Shown one piece after another: positions 44,614 through 51,766 of a stretch of 64,000 nucleotides of DNA (positions are counted from its first letter, which is position 1; each line of letters begins with the position of its first letter). A program made the translations under genes and the position numbers. The stretch is taken from contig JAWKIQ010000004.1 of assembly GCA_041394185.1 (NCBI GenBank), positions 186,001 to 250,000 of the forward strand. The letters are read 5' to 3'. A model generated the notes under the pieces. The model had not been told where the DNA came from, made no database searches, and saw nothing but the letters and a program-made list of their open reading frames with translations. Source of the DNA: Acidimicrobiales bacterium. GTDB lineage: Bacteria; Actinomycetota; Acidimicrobiia; Acidimicrobiales; Poriferisodalaceae.

Positions 44614-44860
44614 TTCGCCGAAGACCTCTGTCCAGTCTGTGTCGTCGTCTGGCCAGGCCTCGTTCGGCCAGGCTGTCGTTTGCGGCTGGCGTGAGCGGTT
44701 GGTGGGCGTATCGTTGTTGGCGCTCGCATCGGAGTCGGTGAGGTACTCGCGGACGGCCTGGCAATCAGGTCGCTGCGTGGAACGCCTGCTTGGGAGCTGC
44801 TGCAGCGTCGAGTTCCTCGGCGAGTGACGGTCTCGGCCCGGAGCTCAGGGTCTGCGTCAT
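44610..44860 (-). pseudogene. Decayed mazE copy
   Basis: Start (CAT at 44858) and stop regions match the intact antitoxin gene at 42982-43233, with over 80% identity by eye, but the length is 251 instead of 252 because of several compensating indels. Only the C-terminal segment still matches locally. The operator is partly kept. Confidence 0.7.
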
Positions 44861-45096
44861 ACGGAGAGTATACAGCTGTATCCGGCTCTCGGCTGCCAAT
44901 CCGAGCCCGGGCGGGGTAGCGCACCACACCCAGACGGACCCTCAACTGATTGGCGTCGGGGGCCGATTTAACATTCTTTCCAACACGTCGAGGCAGGTGC
45001 TACCAGAGGTCACTGGAGGCGACCAGACGGACGAGACGTTGGACGTAACCGCACGTCAGAGCACTGTGTGCCACCTGCTGGACGGTTGGAAGGTTG

Positions 45097-45138
45097 CTCA
45101 TAATCGCTTGGTCGCGGGTTCGAGCCCCGCCGGGCCCA
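45097..45138 (+). pseudogene. tRNA-Ile(CAT) 3' half, att copy 2
   Basis: Identical to the 3' 42 nt (before CCA) of the intact tRNA at 38890. No 5' half. Marks the boundary between the decayed MazEF island and the metalloprotease island. Confidence 0.9.
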
Positions 45139-45167
45139 CGTCGTTCCTCGCTTCGCTCGTCACTTAC

Positions 45168-45191
45168 GGAGTTCGGCGATCGCCGAACTCC
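45168..45191. other. Perfect 24-bp palindrome after att copy 2
   Basis: GGAGTTCGGCGA followed directly by its reverse complement. It can form a 10-bp hairpin with a 4-base loop in RNA, or be bound as a DNA palindrome. Same location relative to the tRNA half in R3 and R4. Confidence 0.8.
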
Positions 45192-45463
45192 CGGGTCGCG
45201 AAACGGGGGACAGGGTGGTGGCCAGTGGGGCTGGTCAATCCAACATTTTGTCCAACATCGGTGGTTGGTCGTTTGTCCTAGGTAGGCGCATCGGCGGGCA
45301 GGAACGCGACAACGCTTCTCCGATTTCGCTCGCTTTGTTCTTTGTTGTGACGCTGGGGCGTTAGTCCTCGCCAGTTCGGGACTTCTTCCTGCGCGGAGTG
45401 CCGCTGTGGTGTCGGCGTGGGGTGTTATGGTCGACTTGTCGCATCGTGGTGTGGAGGTGTTCG

Positions 45464-47641
45464 GTGTTGCGGTTGCGTCTGTTTGTCACCGTGTTGGCTG
45501 CGCTGGTTGGGGTTGTAGCGGTTCCTGGGGGGGGTGCTGGGTCGGTAGGTGATTCGGGTCAGCCCGGTGAGAGCAGAGGCGGTTCCGAGTCGTCGTGGGC
45601 GGTTCGGGCTTCTGGCGGTCGTGCGGCCTCCGAGGTTGAGGTTCCGGGCCGGTCGGAGCGGATGGCTGGTTGGGTGACGCCGGTTGATCCGGATCGGGCT
45701 GGTTTGGGTCGTGCGGTCGCGGGTTTGGCTCGTGGTGATGTGTTTGATGTGGAGTTGGTGGCTGGCGATCGTGTGTCGATCGAGGTGGGCTTCGTGTTGG
45801 TGGAGCGGGACATTGCGCGTGGTCCGTCTAGCGTTGTCGCTCCTGCTGATTCGGGTTGGTTGCCGCGGTTTGTTGATGGTGATGTGACGGTTGTTGGCCG
45901 CGAGGCTGGTATGGGGGTGTCGGGTCGGACGTTGCGGCTGACTACTTATGGGGATCTGGTTTCGGCGGAGTTGTGGGGACAGGATCTTGTTCAGGTCCTT
46001 GAGCCCGATGACAGGGGTGGGCATCGGGTTGTGGAACGCGCTACCGCTCGCGCGGTGAACCCTGATGTCGCTGAGCCTGGCCGTGGTGGTGAGGTTAGGG
46101 AGCGGTTTGCTGCGGGAGCGGGCTTGGTGTCGTCGTTGCAGGCCGGCGGTGGTGGGACCGAGATTGTTGACGTATTGGTGTCGTCTTCGGCCGATTCTGT
46201 TGCAATCAATGCGAATTCGGCGTTGCGGGCGCGTCAGATTGTGGCCGAGCTAAATCTGGTTACCTCTAACAACGGGATCAACACGGTGTTCCGGCTGGTC
46301 GGTGTATACGAGACCGGCGAAGTCCTCCCGGAGCGGACCCTCAACGGTGTGACCGCGGTCGACGCGCGGGAGCTGTTGCTGACACACCTGATAGGCGACC
46401 TCGATGACGGACACCTTGATGAGGTTCCTGAGGCTCGCAATTGGGTGAATGCCGATGTGGTTGTCCAGTTGACCGGAGAGATCTACAACTTCCAGACCGA
46501 GAGGTGGCTACGGGGGCGGGCGAACACGCCACTGGAGAATTGGCACGTGGGTGACGCGTATGCGTTGTTCAAGGTGAACAGTCCGTTGACGACTGCTGTT
46601 CATGAGGTGGGGCATCTGTTTGGTGCTCGTCATGACCTGTTCGTTGACCAGACTGTGACTCCGTTCGAGTATGGGCATGGGTTTGTGTGGCAGGTTCAGT
46701 CGCCGTTCCCTGGCGGTGATCCATTGGCGTTCAACACGATCATGGGCTATTCCGATGACCCTCTATGTGACACTGACGGCGACGGCGAGACCGACGATTG
46801 CACCCGTATGAGGTACTGGTCAGACCCCGACCTTGGCTTTGGTAACACGGCGACCGCTGACGTGGCCCGTGTGATCGATGAGGGGTCTGATGATGTGGCC
46901 GGGTTCGAGCCGGTGTTTGCCCAACGCTTGTACAGGCCGGTATCTGGCCTGTGGTTCGCTGATGGTGACGACAACGGAACTTGGGACGGCTGCACCATCG
47001 ACGTGTGCTGGTTCTACGGCGCTGCAGGCCATCTCAAAGGTGTGATCCACCCCCACGGCCATCTCGGGTACTACGACCAGACAACCGGGATGTGGCGTTT
47101 CGATCGCAACGACAACCAAACCGATGACGGATGCACCGGACCAGATCCTGACCTGTGTCTGGGCCCTTTCGGCGGGCTCCAACACGAACCGTTCATCATC
47201 CCCAACAACGACGAGGGATACATCGGCACCTTCAATGACGGCGGCTGGTACATCGACAGCGGTAACGGAACCTGGGACGGATGCTCTATCGATTTCTGTG
47301 GCAGTTTCGGACAGGCCGGTGACGAGCCGATCCTCACTCCCGACGGTCACATTGGTGTGTATCGCCCTTCGACTGGCTACTGGTATCTCGACGCGAACAA
47401 CAACCGGGTCTGGGACTCGGGTGTCGACACTGTTGTGGGCCCATTCGGTGGGCCAGGTGACAATCCGGTCATGACTGTCGACGGTCAGATTGCCCTGTGG
47501 CGTCCCAGCACCGGTGAGTGGTTCTTCGACGCGAACAACGACGGCACCTGGAACGGATGTGCTATCGACCGTTGCGCCGGCCCGGGCTTTGGAACCTACG
47601 GTGACTACCCGATCGACCGGACCGGAACTGCAAGCCAATGA
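45464..47641 (+). CDS. Secreted zinc metalloprotease, reprolysin-like, with C-terminal repeats
   Basis: A 725-residue protein from a GTG at 45464, six bases after GGAGG. The signal peptide is LRLFVTVLAALVGVVAVPGG. A propeptide-like region precedes the catalytic domain, which has HEVGHLFGARHD (zinc His380, His384, His390, catalytic Glu381) and a Met-turn NTIMGYSDD (Met427), the metzincin/reprolysin layout. After it come five repeats of about 45 residues with the pattern G-W-F-D-x-N-x-D-G-T-W-D-G-C, probably a small propeller or adhesion domain. The stop overlaps the lipoprotein start (ATGA). It is the main cargo of this island. Confidence 0.85.
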   Translation: MLRLRLFVTVLAALVGVVAVPGGGAGSVGDSGQPGESRGGSESSWAVRASGGRAASEVEVPGRSERMAGWVTPVDPDRAGLGRAVAGLARGDVFDVELVAGDRVSIEVGFVLVERDIARGPSSVVAPADSGWLPRFVDGDVTVVGREAGMGVSGRTLRLTTYGDLVSAELWGQDLVQVLEPDDRGGHRVVERATARAVNPDVAEPGRGGEVRERFAAGAGLVSSLQAGGGGTEIVDVLVSSSADSVAINANSALRARQIVAELNLVTSNNGINTVFRLVGVYETGEVLPERTLNGVTAVDARELLLTHLIGDLDDGHLDEVPEARNWVNADVVVQLTGEIYNFQTERWLRGRANTPLENWHVGDAYALFKVNSPLTTAVHEVGHLFGARHDLFVDQTVTPFEYGHGFVWQVQSPFPGGDPLAFNTIMGYSDDPLCDTDGDGETDDCTRMRYWSDPDLGFGNTATADVARVIDEGSDDVAGFEPVFAQRLYRPVSGLWFADGDDNGTWDGCTIDVCWFYGAAGHLKGVIHPHGHLGYYDQTTGMWRFDRNDNQTDDGCTGPDPDLCLGPFGGLQHEPFIIPNNDEGYIGTFNDGGWYIDSGNGTWDGCSIDFCGSFGQAGDEPILTPDGHIGVYRPSTGYWYLDANNNRVWDSGVDTVVGPFGGPGDNPVMTVDGQIALWRPSTGEWFFDANNDGTWNGCAIDRCAGPGFGTYGDYPIDRTGTASQ

Positions 47642-48432
47642 AGCACCGCCTACGCGTCGGCGCTGTGGCACTGGTCGGTCTACTTGCGGCTGCCGGGTGT
47701 TCCGACGACAGTCAAGACGCGGCACCCACAACAGAACCAGTGGCCGAGTCGAGCAGCACGACCTCTCCATCGACCACTGCGCCCTACCAGTCCACCCAAG
47801 ACGGCAACGTCAGAATGCTCACACCCGACACCATCAACGTCACCGACACCATCGTCATCGACATCGCAAACGCCTGCGATTCGAGGGGGGACGTAAGTAC
47901 CGGAGTGAGTTTCACGCGACAGCCCGACAACGAGATTGCAGTTCCGGAAGATCAGCTGCGGCCAGAGCGCTTCAGAGTGAGCTTGCTGCTTGTTCCCCCT
48001 CACAACGCCGGAATCGTTCAGTTGCCGATGCCGACGGGGACACCACCGGGTCTCTACGTGTTAGAGGTCTGGTGTGACCAGGACGATGCGGGCGGCCGAC
48101 TCTTTGAAGCCAACATCACCGTCACCGGAGAACGAATTAGGCCCACCAACCGACCGGCATCTATAGAGGCGGAAGGACGGACGATCACGGCCACCATCCA
48201 CCAACTAGGTGCAGACCCCCCGAGTGTCGCGTCAGCGTCAGCAGTTTGGACTGGCGAGACGCGATTTGCCTTTTTCTATGACTTCCAGGCTGATCCGGAT
48301 TTGGTCCCGCTCATCAACGCGACCATCATCGTTCCCGACTATTTCCCTACTGGCACCTACGATGCTTGGGTCACAGGAATCAACGCAACCCCACACGTCG
48401 AAGCAGACCCCGTCACGATCACCATCGGGTGA
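47638..48432 (+). CDS. Lipoprotein coupled to the metalloprotease
   Basis: A 264-residue lipoprotein: signal MKHRLRVGAVALVGLLAAAGC (lipobox AAG-C), a Thr/Ser linker and two Ig-like beta domains of about 100 residues (NVTDTIVIDIANACDSRG, LVPPHNAGIVQLPMPTGTPP; FPTGTYDAWVTGINATPH). No family recognised. Its ATG overlaps the protease stop, so the two are made in fixed ratio. A periplasmic/surface inhibitor, chaperone or substrate-binding partner of the protease is a reasonable inference, not shown. Confidence 0.75.
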   Translation: MKHRLRVGAVALVGLLAAAGCSDDSQDAAPTTEPVAESSSTTSPSTTAPYQSTQDGNVRMLTPDTINVTDTIVIDIANACDSRGDVSTGVSFTRQPDNEIAVPEDQLRPERFRVSLLLVPPHNAGIVQLPMPTGTPPGLYVLEVWCDQDDAGGRLFEANITVTGERIRPTNRPASIEAEGRTITATIHQLGADPPSVASASAVWTGETRFAFFYDFQADPDLVPLINATIIVPDYFPTGTYDAWVTGINATPHVEADPVTITIG

Positions 48433-48457
48433 GACTGAATACGGCCTTGCCGACGAC

Positions 48458-48633
48458 GGGACGGATGCTCTATCGATTTCTGTGGCAGTTTCGGACAGGC
48501 CGGTGACGAGCCGATCCTCACTCCCGACGGTCACATTGGTGTGTATCGCCCTTCGACTGGCTAGTGGTATCTCGACGCGAACAACAACCGGGTCTGGGAC
48601 TCGGGTGTCGACACCGTTGTGGGCCCATTCGGC
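48458..48633 (+). repeat. Duplicated fragment of the metalloprotease repeat region
   Basis: A copy of 47274-47449 with only a few mismatches, including a C-to-G change that makes TAG in the frame read as TGYWYLDANN. It is cut by the IS element at 48634. It shows that a second protease-like copy or a tandem duplication existed here before the IS insertion or a deletion. Confidence 0.85.
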
Positions 48634-48662
48634 TGACGTGGACCCCGTTTTGGTTGTCGGTT

Positions 48663-49502
48663 TCAGGTCGCTGAGTTGTTGAGTGTCCGCCAGGTCTGGG
48701 CGACCTGGGCGGGGGTTTGGTATTTGAGCCCGCTGTGCGGGCGGTGGTGGTAGTCGGTGATGTAGGTGGTGATGTCTCTCCTTGCTTGATTGATGGATTC
48801 CCATTCGGCTCGCCAGGCGCAGCGCCGTTTGGACTGGCCGAACCAGGACTCGATGAACGCCCGGGACTCGGGATCGCGGTAGCCGCCACGACGATGCGTG
48901 ATTCCACGCGCCGAGAGATGCCGGCGAAACCCGCGGGATGTGAATTGGGTGCCGTTGTCTGTGCCCAAAGTGAGCCGTCCTAGCCGGACGCGGCGTTCGA
49001 ACACAGCCTGCTCGACACAGGCGACGGCTTCGTCGGTGCGGCCCCGAAGATCGAGCGTCCAGGCCACGAGTTCTCGGGTGCAGCAATCGACGATGGCATG
49101 GAGGTATACCCAGCCGTGCTGGGCGGTCCACACCTTGGTGGCGTCCATGTGCCACAGCTCGTCAGGTCGGGTGACGCGGAAGAACCCGGGCCGCCGTCTT
49201 CGTTCGAGCCCCCGAACCGGTTGCAGCAGCTTGTGGGCCCGCATGATCCGCTGCACTCGCTTGCGGTTCACCGCCACACCCAACTGCTGGCCGGCGATAG
49301 CCGCGACCATCCGAGTCCCATCGCTAGGATGTGCCTTCGCGACCTCGACAATCGCCGTGTCAGCCGCGGATTGCTGCCCCGGGCCTGCGGATGCTGGGCG
49401 GCGTTTCGGGGTCTTGTAGATCGCTTGGCGCGAGACCTGCGCGACGAGTGCCACAGCGGTTGGCTGATCGCCTTGGGCGACCAGTTCCCGGGCGGCACGC
49501 AT
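48663..49502 (-). CDS. IS3-family transposase OrfB
   Basis: A 279-residue DDE transposase, starting MRAARELVAQGDQP. It has an HTH_21-like region (DGTRMVAAIAGQQLGVAVNR) and rve core residues in WHMDATKVWT, GTDNGTQFTSRGF and FIESWFGQSKRR, ending SGLKYQTPAQVAQTW. All three acidic residues are present. Together with orfA, OrfB is usually made by programmed frameshifting. Confidence 0.85.
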   Translation of the reverse strand: MRAARELVAQGDQPTAVALVAQVSRQAIYKTPKRRPASAGPGQQSAADTAIVEVAKAHPSDGTRMVAAIAGQQLGVAVNRKRVQRIMRAHKLLQPVRGLERRRRPGFFRVTRPDELWHMDATKVWTAQHGWVYLHAIVDCCTRELVAWTLDLRGRTDEAVACVEQAVFERRVRLGRLTLGTDNGTQFTSRGFRRHLSARGITHRRGGYRDPESRAFIESWFGQSKRRCAWRAEWESINQARRDITTYITDYHHRPHSGLKYQTPAQVAQTWRTLNNSAT

Positions 49503-49504
49503 CT

Positions 49505-49816
49505 TCACTCCCAGTCCCGCAACAGTTTTCCCGCAATCTCCAGCTCGTAGGTCTTGCGACCGAGCGCCCGCTCGAGATTGGCGACCCGCTTGCGAAGGTC
49601 CTTGATCTCCGCGTCCTCGGGACGTTGCTCGTTCGGGCGTCGCAGGGCTGCCTTGCCGCCCTCCAACAATCGGTCGCGCCACTGGCAGAACTGGGTTTCC
49701 GATATCTCGTGCTCGCGACACACATCGCGAACCGATCGGTCGCCGCGCAACCCGGCCAACACGATCTCGGCCTTCTCATCAGGCGTCCACGAACGCCTCT
49801 GCTTCTTCTCGCTCAT
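49505..49816 (-). CDS. IS3-family OrfA (HTH protein)
   Basis: A 103-residue protein from MSEKKQRRSWTPDEKAEIVL, with an HTH (REHEISETQFCQWRDRLLEG) and a leucine-zipper segment (IKDLRKRVANLERALGRKTY). It is the DNA-binding partner for OrfB; the gene ends three bases before the orfB start. Confidence 0.85.
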   Translation of the reverse strand: MSEKKQRRSWTPDEKAEIVLAGLRGDRSVRDVCREHEISETQFCQWRDRLLEGGKAALRRPNEQRPEDAEIKDLRKRVANLERALGRKTYELEIAGKLLRDWE

Positions 49817-50040
49817 CTTCCTCTCCTCGAGGACCAGAGCGACCATCATCCCAACCAAAACCGGTCAGGGAAACGGTCAACCACCCAACGGGGTCGGCGT
49901 CAATCTGTGACCCGGCCATGCCAACCCCCTTCGGCTCACCGGACCCGGCCACCCTAGCCCACCATCGAGGAGCGTCGTCGGGGCTGCCCTCGCGTCACCT
50001 CTGGCGGATGTCGTGGGTCCGAGCCCGTTGCTCTTCAGAT

Positions 50041-50060
50041 TGTGAGCGTTTATGCTCACA
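50041..50060 (+). promoter_or_regulatory. Inverted repeat overlapping the Xre start (operator)
   Basis: TGTGAGC-gtttat-GCTCACA, a perfect 7-bp inverted repeat whose right half contains the start region (ATG at 50052). It has the size and position of an Xre operator and would allow autorepression. No ribosome site is seen before the ATG, consistent with leaderless translation. Confidence 0.65.
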
Positions 50061-50645
50061 TGTGTGGATGTTGCTGGTTTGGTTCATGGGGCGAAGGAGT
50101 CGTCAGGCCGTAGTTATCGGTGGTTGGCGGCTGAGGCTGGTGTGGCGGTTTCGACGATTACTCGGATCGAGTCTGGTCGGATCCAGCCGACGGTGGAGGT
50201 GTTGGAGCGGATTTTGGGTGCGTGTGGGTACAGCCTTGAGCTATCGGCCCGGCCCATCGGAGCGGATCGAGGTCCGCGACTCGAGGATCTCGTCGATGCG
50301 TGGGAGTCCGATGGCGATCGTGGGCTGAAGTTGGAGTGGGTGAGGTGGCGTTCATGGATCGACTGGCTAACTTTGCACCCGGATCGGGTTCCTGCGGCGA
50401 TCTACGCGCCTGCTCCGCCGTCGGGCAATCGCATTGTCGATGCGTTGCTCGCAGCGGTCGCGGAGAAGCTGGCTGACGATGCTGGGCTGCCACGACCTGG
50501 TTGGGTGGCGTCGGTTCCCGGAGCCGATCCTGTTTGGGAACCGCCTGCTCGTCGCCGTCCGACCGTCGATCGTAGGTTCGCGGAGCGCGGTCTGATCGTC
50601 GACGTGGAGAGTCTGTTCCGGCCAAGGGAAACCGTCGGTGCCTGA
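50052..50645 (+). CDS. Xre-family HTH antitoxin-like protein
   Basis: A 197-residue protein. An HTH of the Cro/C1 type lies at about residues 20-60 (YRWLAAEAGVAVSTITRIES, QPTVEVLERILGACG). The remainder has a conserved-looking segment (SWIDWLTLHPDRVPAAIYAP, ERGLIVDVESLFRPRETVG) that may bind the partner. The stop overlaps the following nucleotidyltransferase-like gene by 8 bases. Together they form a type IV/AbiE-like toxin-antitoxin pair, as inferred from order and family. Confidence 0.75.
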   Translation: MLTCVDVAGLVHGAKESSGRSYRWLAAEAGVAVSTITRIESGRIQPTVEVLERILGACGYSLELSARPIGADRGPRLEDLVDAWESDGDRGLKLEWVRWRSWIDWLTLHPDRVPAAIYAPAPPSGNRIVDALLAAVAEKLADDAGLPRPGWVASVPGADPVWEPPARRRPTVDRRFAERGLIVDVESLFRPRETVGA

Positions 50646-51165
50646 GTCGAACGATCCGATAGACGGGGCGACACTGTTGGCCTATGTGGAGGAGGTCGCC
50701 GACGATCTTCCTGACGATGGGGTGCGGCGCAGACTCGTGATCGTCGGTGGCGCACTATTGGCGTGGCAAGGTCTGCGCGACGCCACTCGTGACGTCGACA
50801 GTGTCGAGCGTCTCGACGAAGTCTTGAAGATCGCGGTCGAGCGGGTCGCCGCCCGTCATGATCTTGCTCCGCGCTGGATCAACGACGCAGCTGCCCAGTT
50901 CCTACCGGCCGGGTTCGATCTCGCCGACGCGACGGTGGTGCGCGACCATCCTCGGCTTCTGGTTCTCGGGCTGTCACTGGATCAGGTGTTCGTGATGAAG
51001 TTGTTCGCCGGACGTGCTGTGGACACCGACGACCTGCGGCAACTCTGGCCACACACCAGCTTCGGCACCGCAGCGGCAGCGGTCACCGCGTTCGAGGCTG
51101 CCTACCCCCACGAGGACCCCGACCCGAACCTCGCCGATTGGCTCGACAGCGTCGTTGGTGATTGA
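50638..51165 (+). CDS. DUF6036-like nucleotidyltransferase (putative toxin)
   Basis: A 175-residue protein with a minimal nucleotidyltransferase signature: LVIVGGALLAWQGLRDATRD (GG plus the RxTxDVD motif) and a later segment LGLSLDQVFVMKLFAGRAVD. This layout fits DUF6036/AbiEii-like nucleotidyltransferases that modify tRNA or nucleotides. It starts at a GTG inside the antitoxin stop region, so it is coupled. Activity is unproven. Confidence 0.75.
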   Translation: MPESNDPIDGATLLAYVEEVADDLPDDGVRRRLVIVGGALLAWQGLRDATRDVDSVERLDEVLKIAVERVAARHDLAPRWINDAAAQFLPAGFDLADATVVRDHPRLLVLGLSLDQVFVMKLFAGRAVDTDDLRQLWPHTSFGTAAAAVTAFEAAYPHEDPDPNLADWLDSVVGD

Positions 51166-51387
51166 GCGACACGGGACGATCATCGAAGTCACCCGAACTC
51201 ACCAGGCCGTACAAGATGTCACCAGACCGCACAGTGGACAGATGATTCCGGCGGCCGGGAATTCCAACATTCTTTCCAACATCGGCAGGGCTACCAGACG
51301 TCACTGGAGACCGCTCGACGGACGGGCCGTTGGACGTAACACCACGTCAGAGCACTGCCCTGCACGGGATGGACGGATGGAAGGTTG

Positions 51388-51428
51388 CTCATAATCGCTT
51401 GGTCGCGGGTTCGAGCCCCGCCGGGCCA
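51388..51428 (+). pseudogene. tRNA-Ile(CAT) 3' half, att copy 3
   Basis: Identical to the other copies except for one C lost in the acceptor strand (GGGCCA instead of GGGCCCA). Boundary between the metalloprotease island and the serine protease island. Confidence 0.9.
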
Positions 51429-51457
51429 CGTCGTTCCTCGCTTCGCTCGTCACTTAC

Positions 51458-51481
51458 GGAGTTCGGCGATCGCCGAACTCC
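51458..51481. other. Perfect 24-bp palindrome after att copy 3
   Basis: The same GGAGTTCGGCGA palindrome as at 45168, at the same distance from the tRNA half. Confidence 0.8.
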
Positions 51482-51766
51482 CGGGTCTGAACGGGGGACG
51501 GGGTGGGTGGTGGCCAGTGGGGCTCGTCAATCCAAGATTTGTTCCAACATCGGTGGTTGGTCGTTTGTTGTAGGTAGGCGCATCGGCGAGGTGAAACGCG
51601 ACAAGGTTTCTGGGATTTCGGGCATCGCCATGTGTTCGTGATGCTGGGTATGCGGTCCCAGGTTGGGGCGGTTGTTTGGAGTGTTCGGCTGAGTTGAAAT
51701 GGTGGCTCATCGGGCGTAGGGTCCCGTTGGGTGTTGTTGTCTTTTGGTCTGTGACTTGGGGGAGCG

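Larger units (their letters stand above)
44944..45260. repeat. att-array repeat unit R2
   Basis: Same order of motifs as R1, with TAACATTCTTTCCAACACG on the left, the tRNA half, the perfect palindrome, then GTGGCCAGTGGGGCTGG and CCAACATTTTGTCCAACAT on the right. The right arm is shared with R3 and leads into GGTGGTTGGTCGTTTGT. Confidence 0.8.
48634..49902 (-). mobile_element. IS3-family insertion sequence (second type)
   Basis: About 1,269 bp with imperfect terminal inverted repeats: TGACGTGGACCCCGTTTTGG at the left and TGACGCCGACCCCGTTGGG reading in from the right. It contains orfA and orfB on the minus strand. No target duplication is visible (CGGC left, ATCT right), so the insertion was followed by a deletion, or the original flank was lost. 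Confidence 0.75.
51226..51545. repeat. att-array repeat unit R3
   Basis: Same motif order as R1 and R2: ACCGCACAGTGGACAGATG, CCAACATTCTTTCCAACAT, tRNA half with one C missing, perfect palindrome, GTGGCCAGTGGGGCT and a degenerate right arm (CCAAGATTTGTTCCAACAT). Confidence 0.8.
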
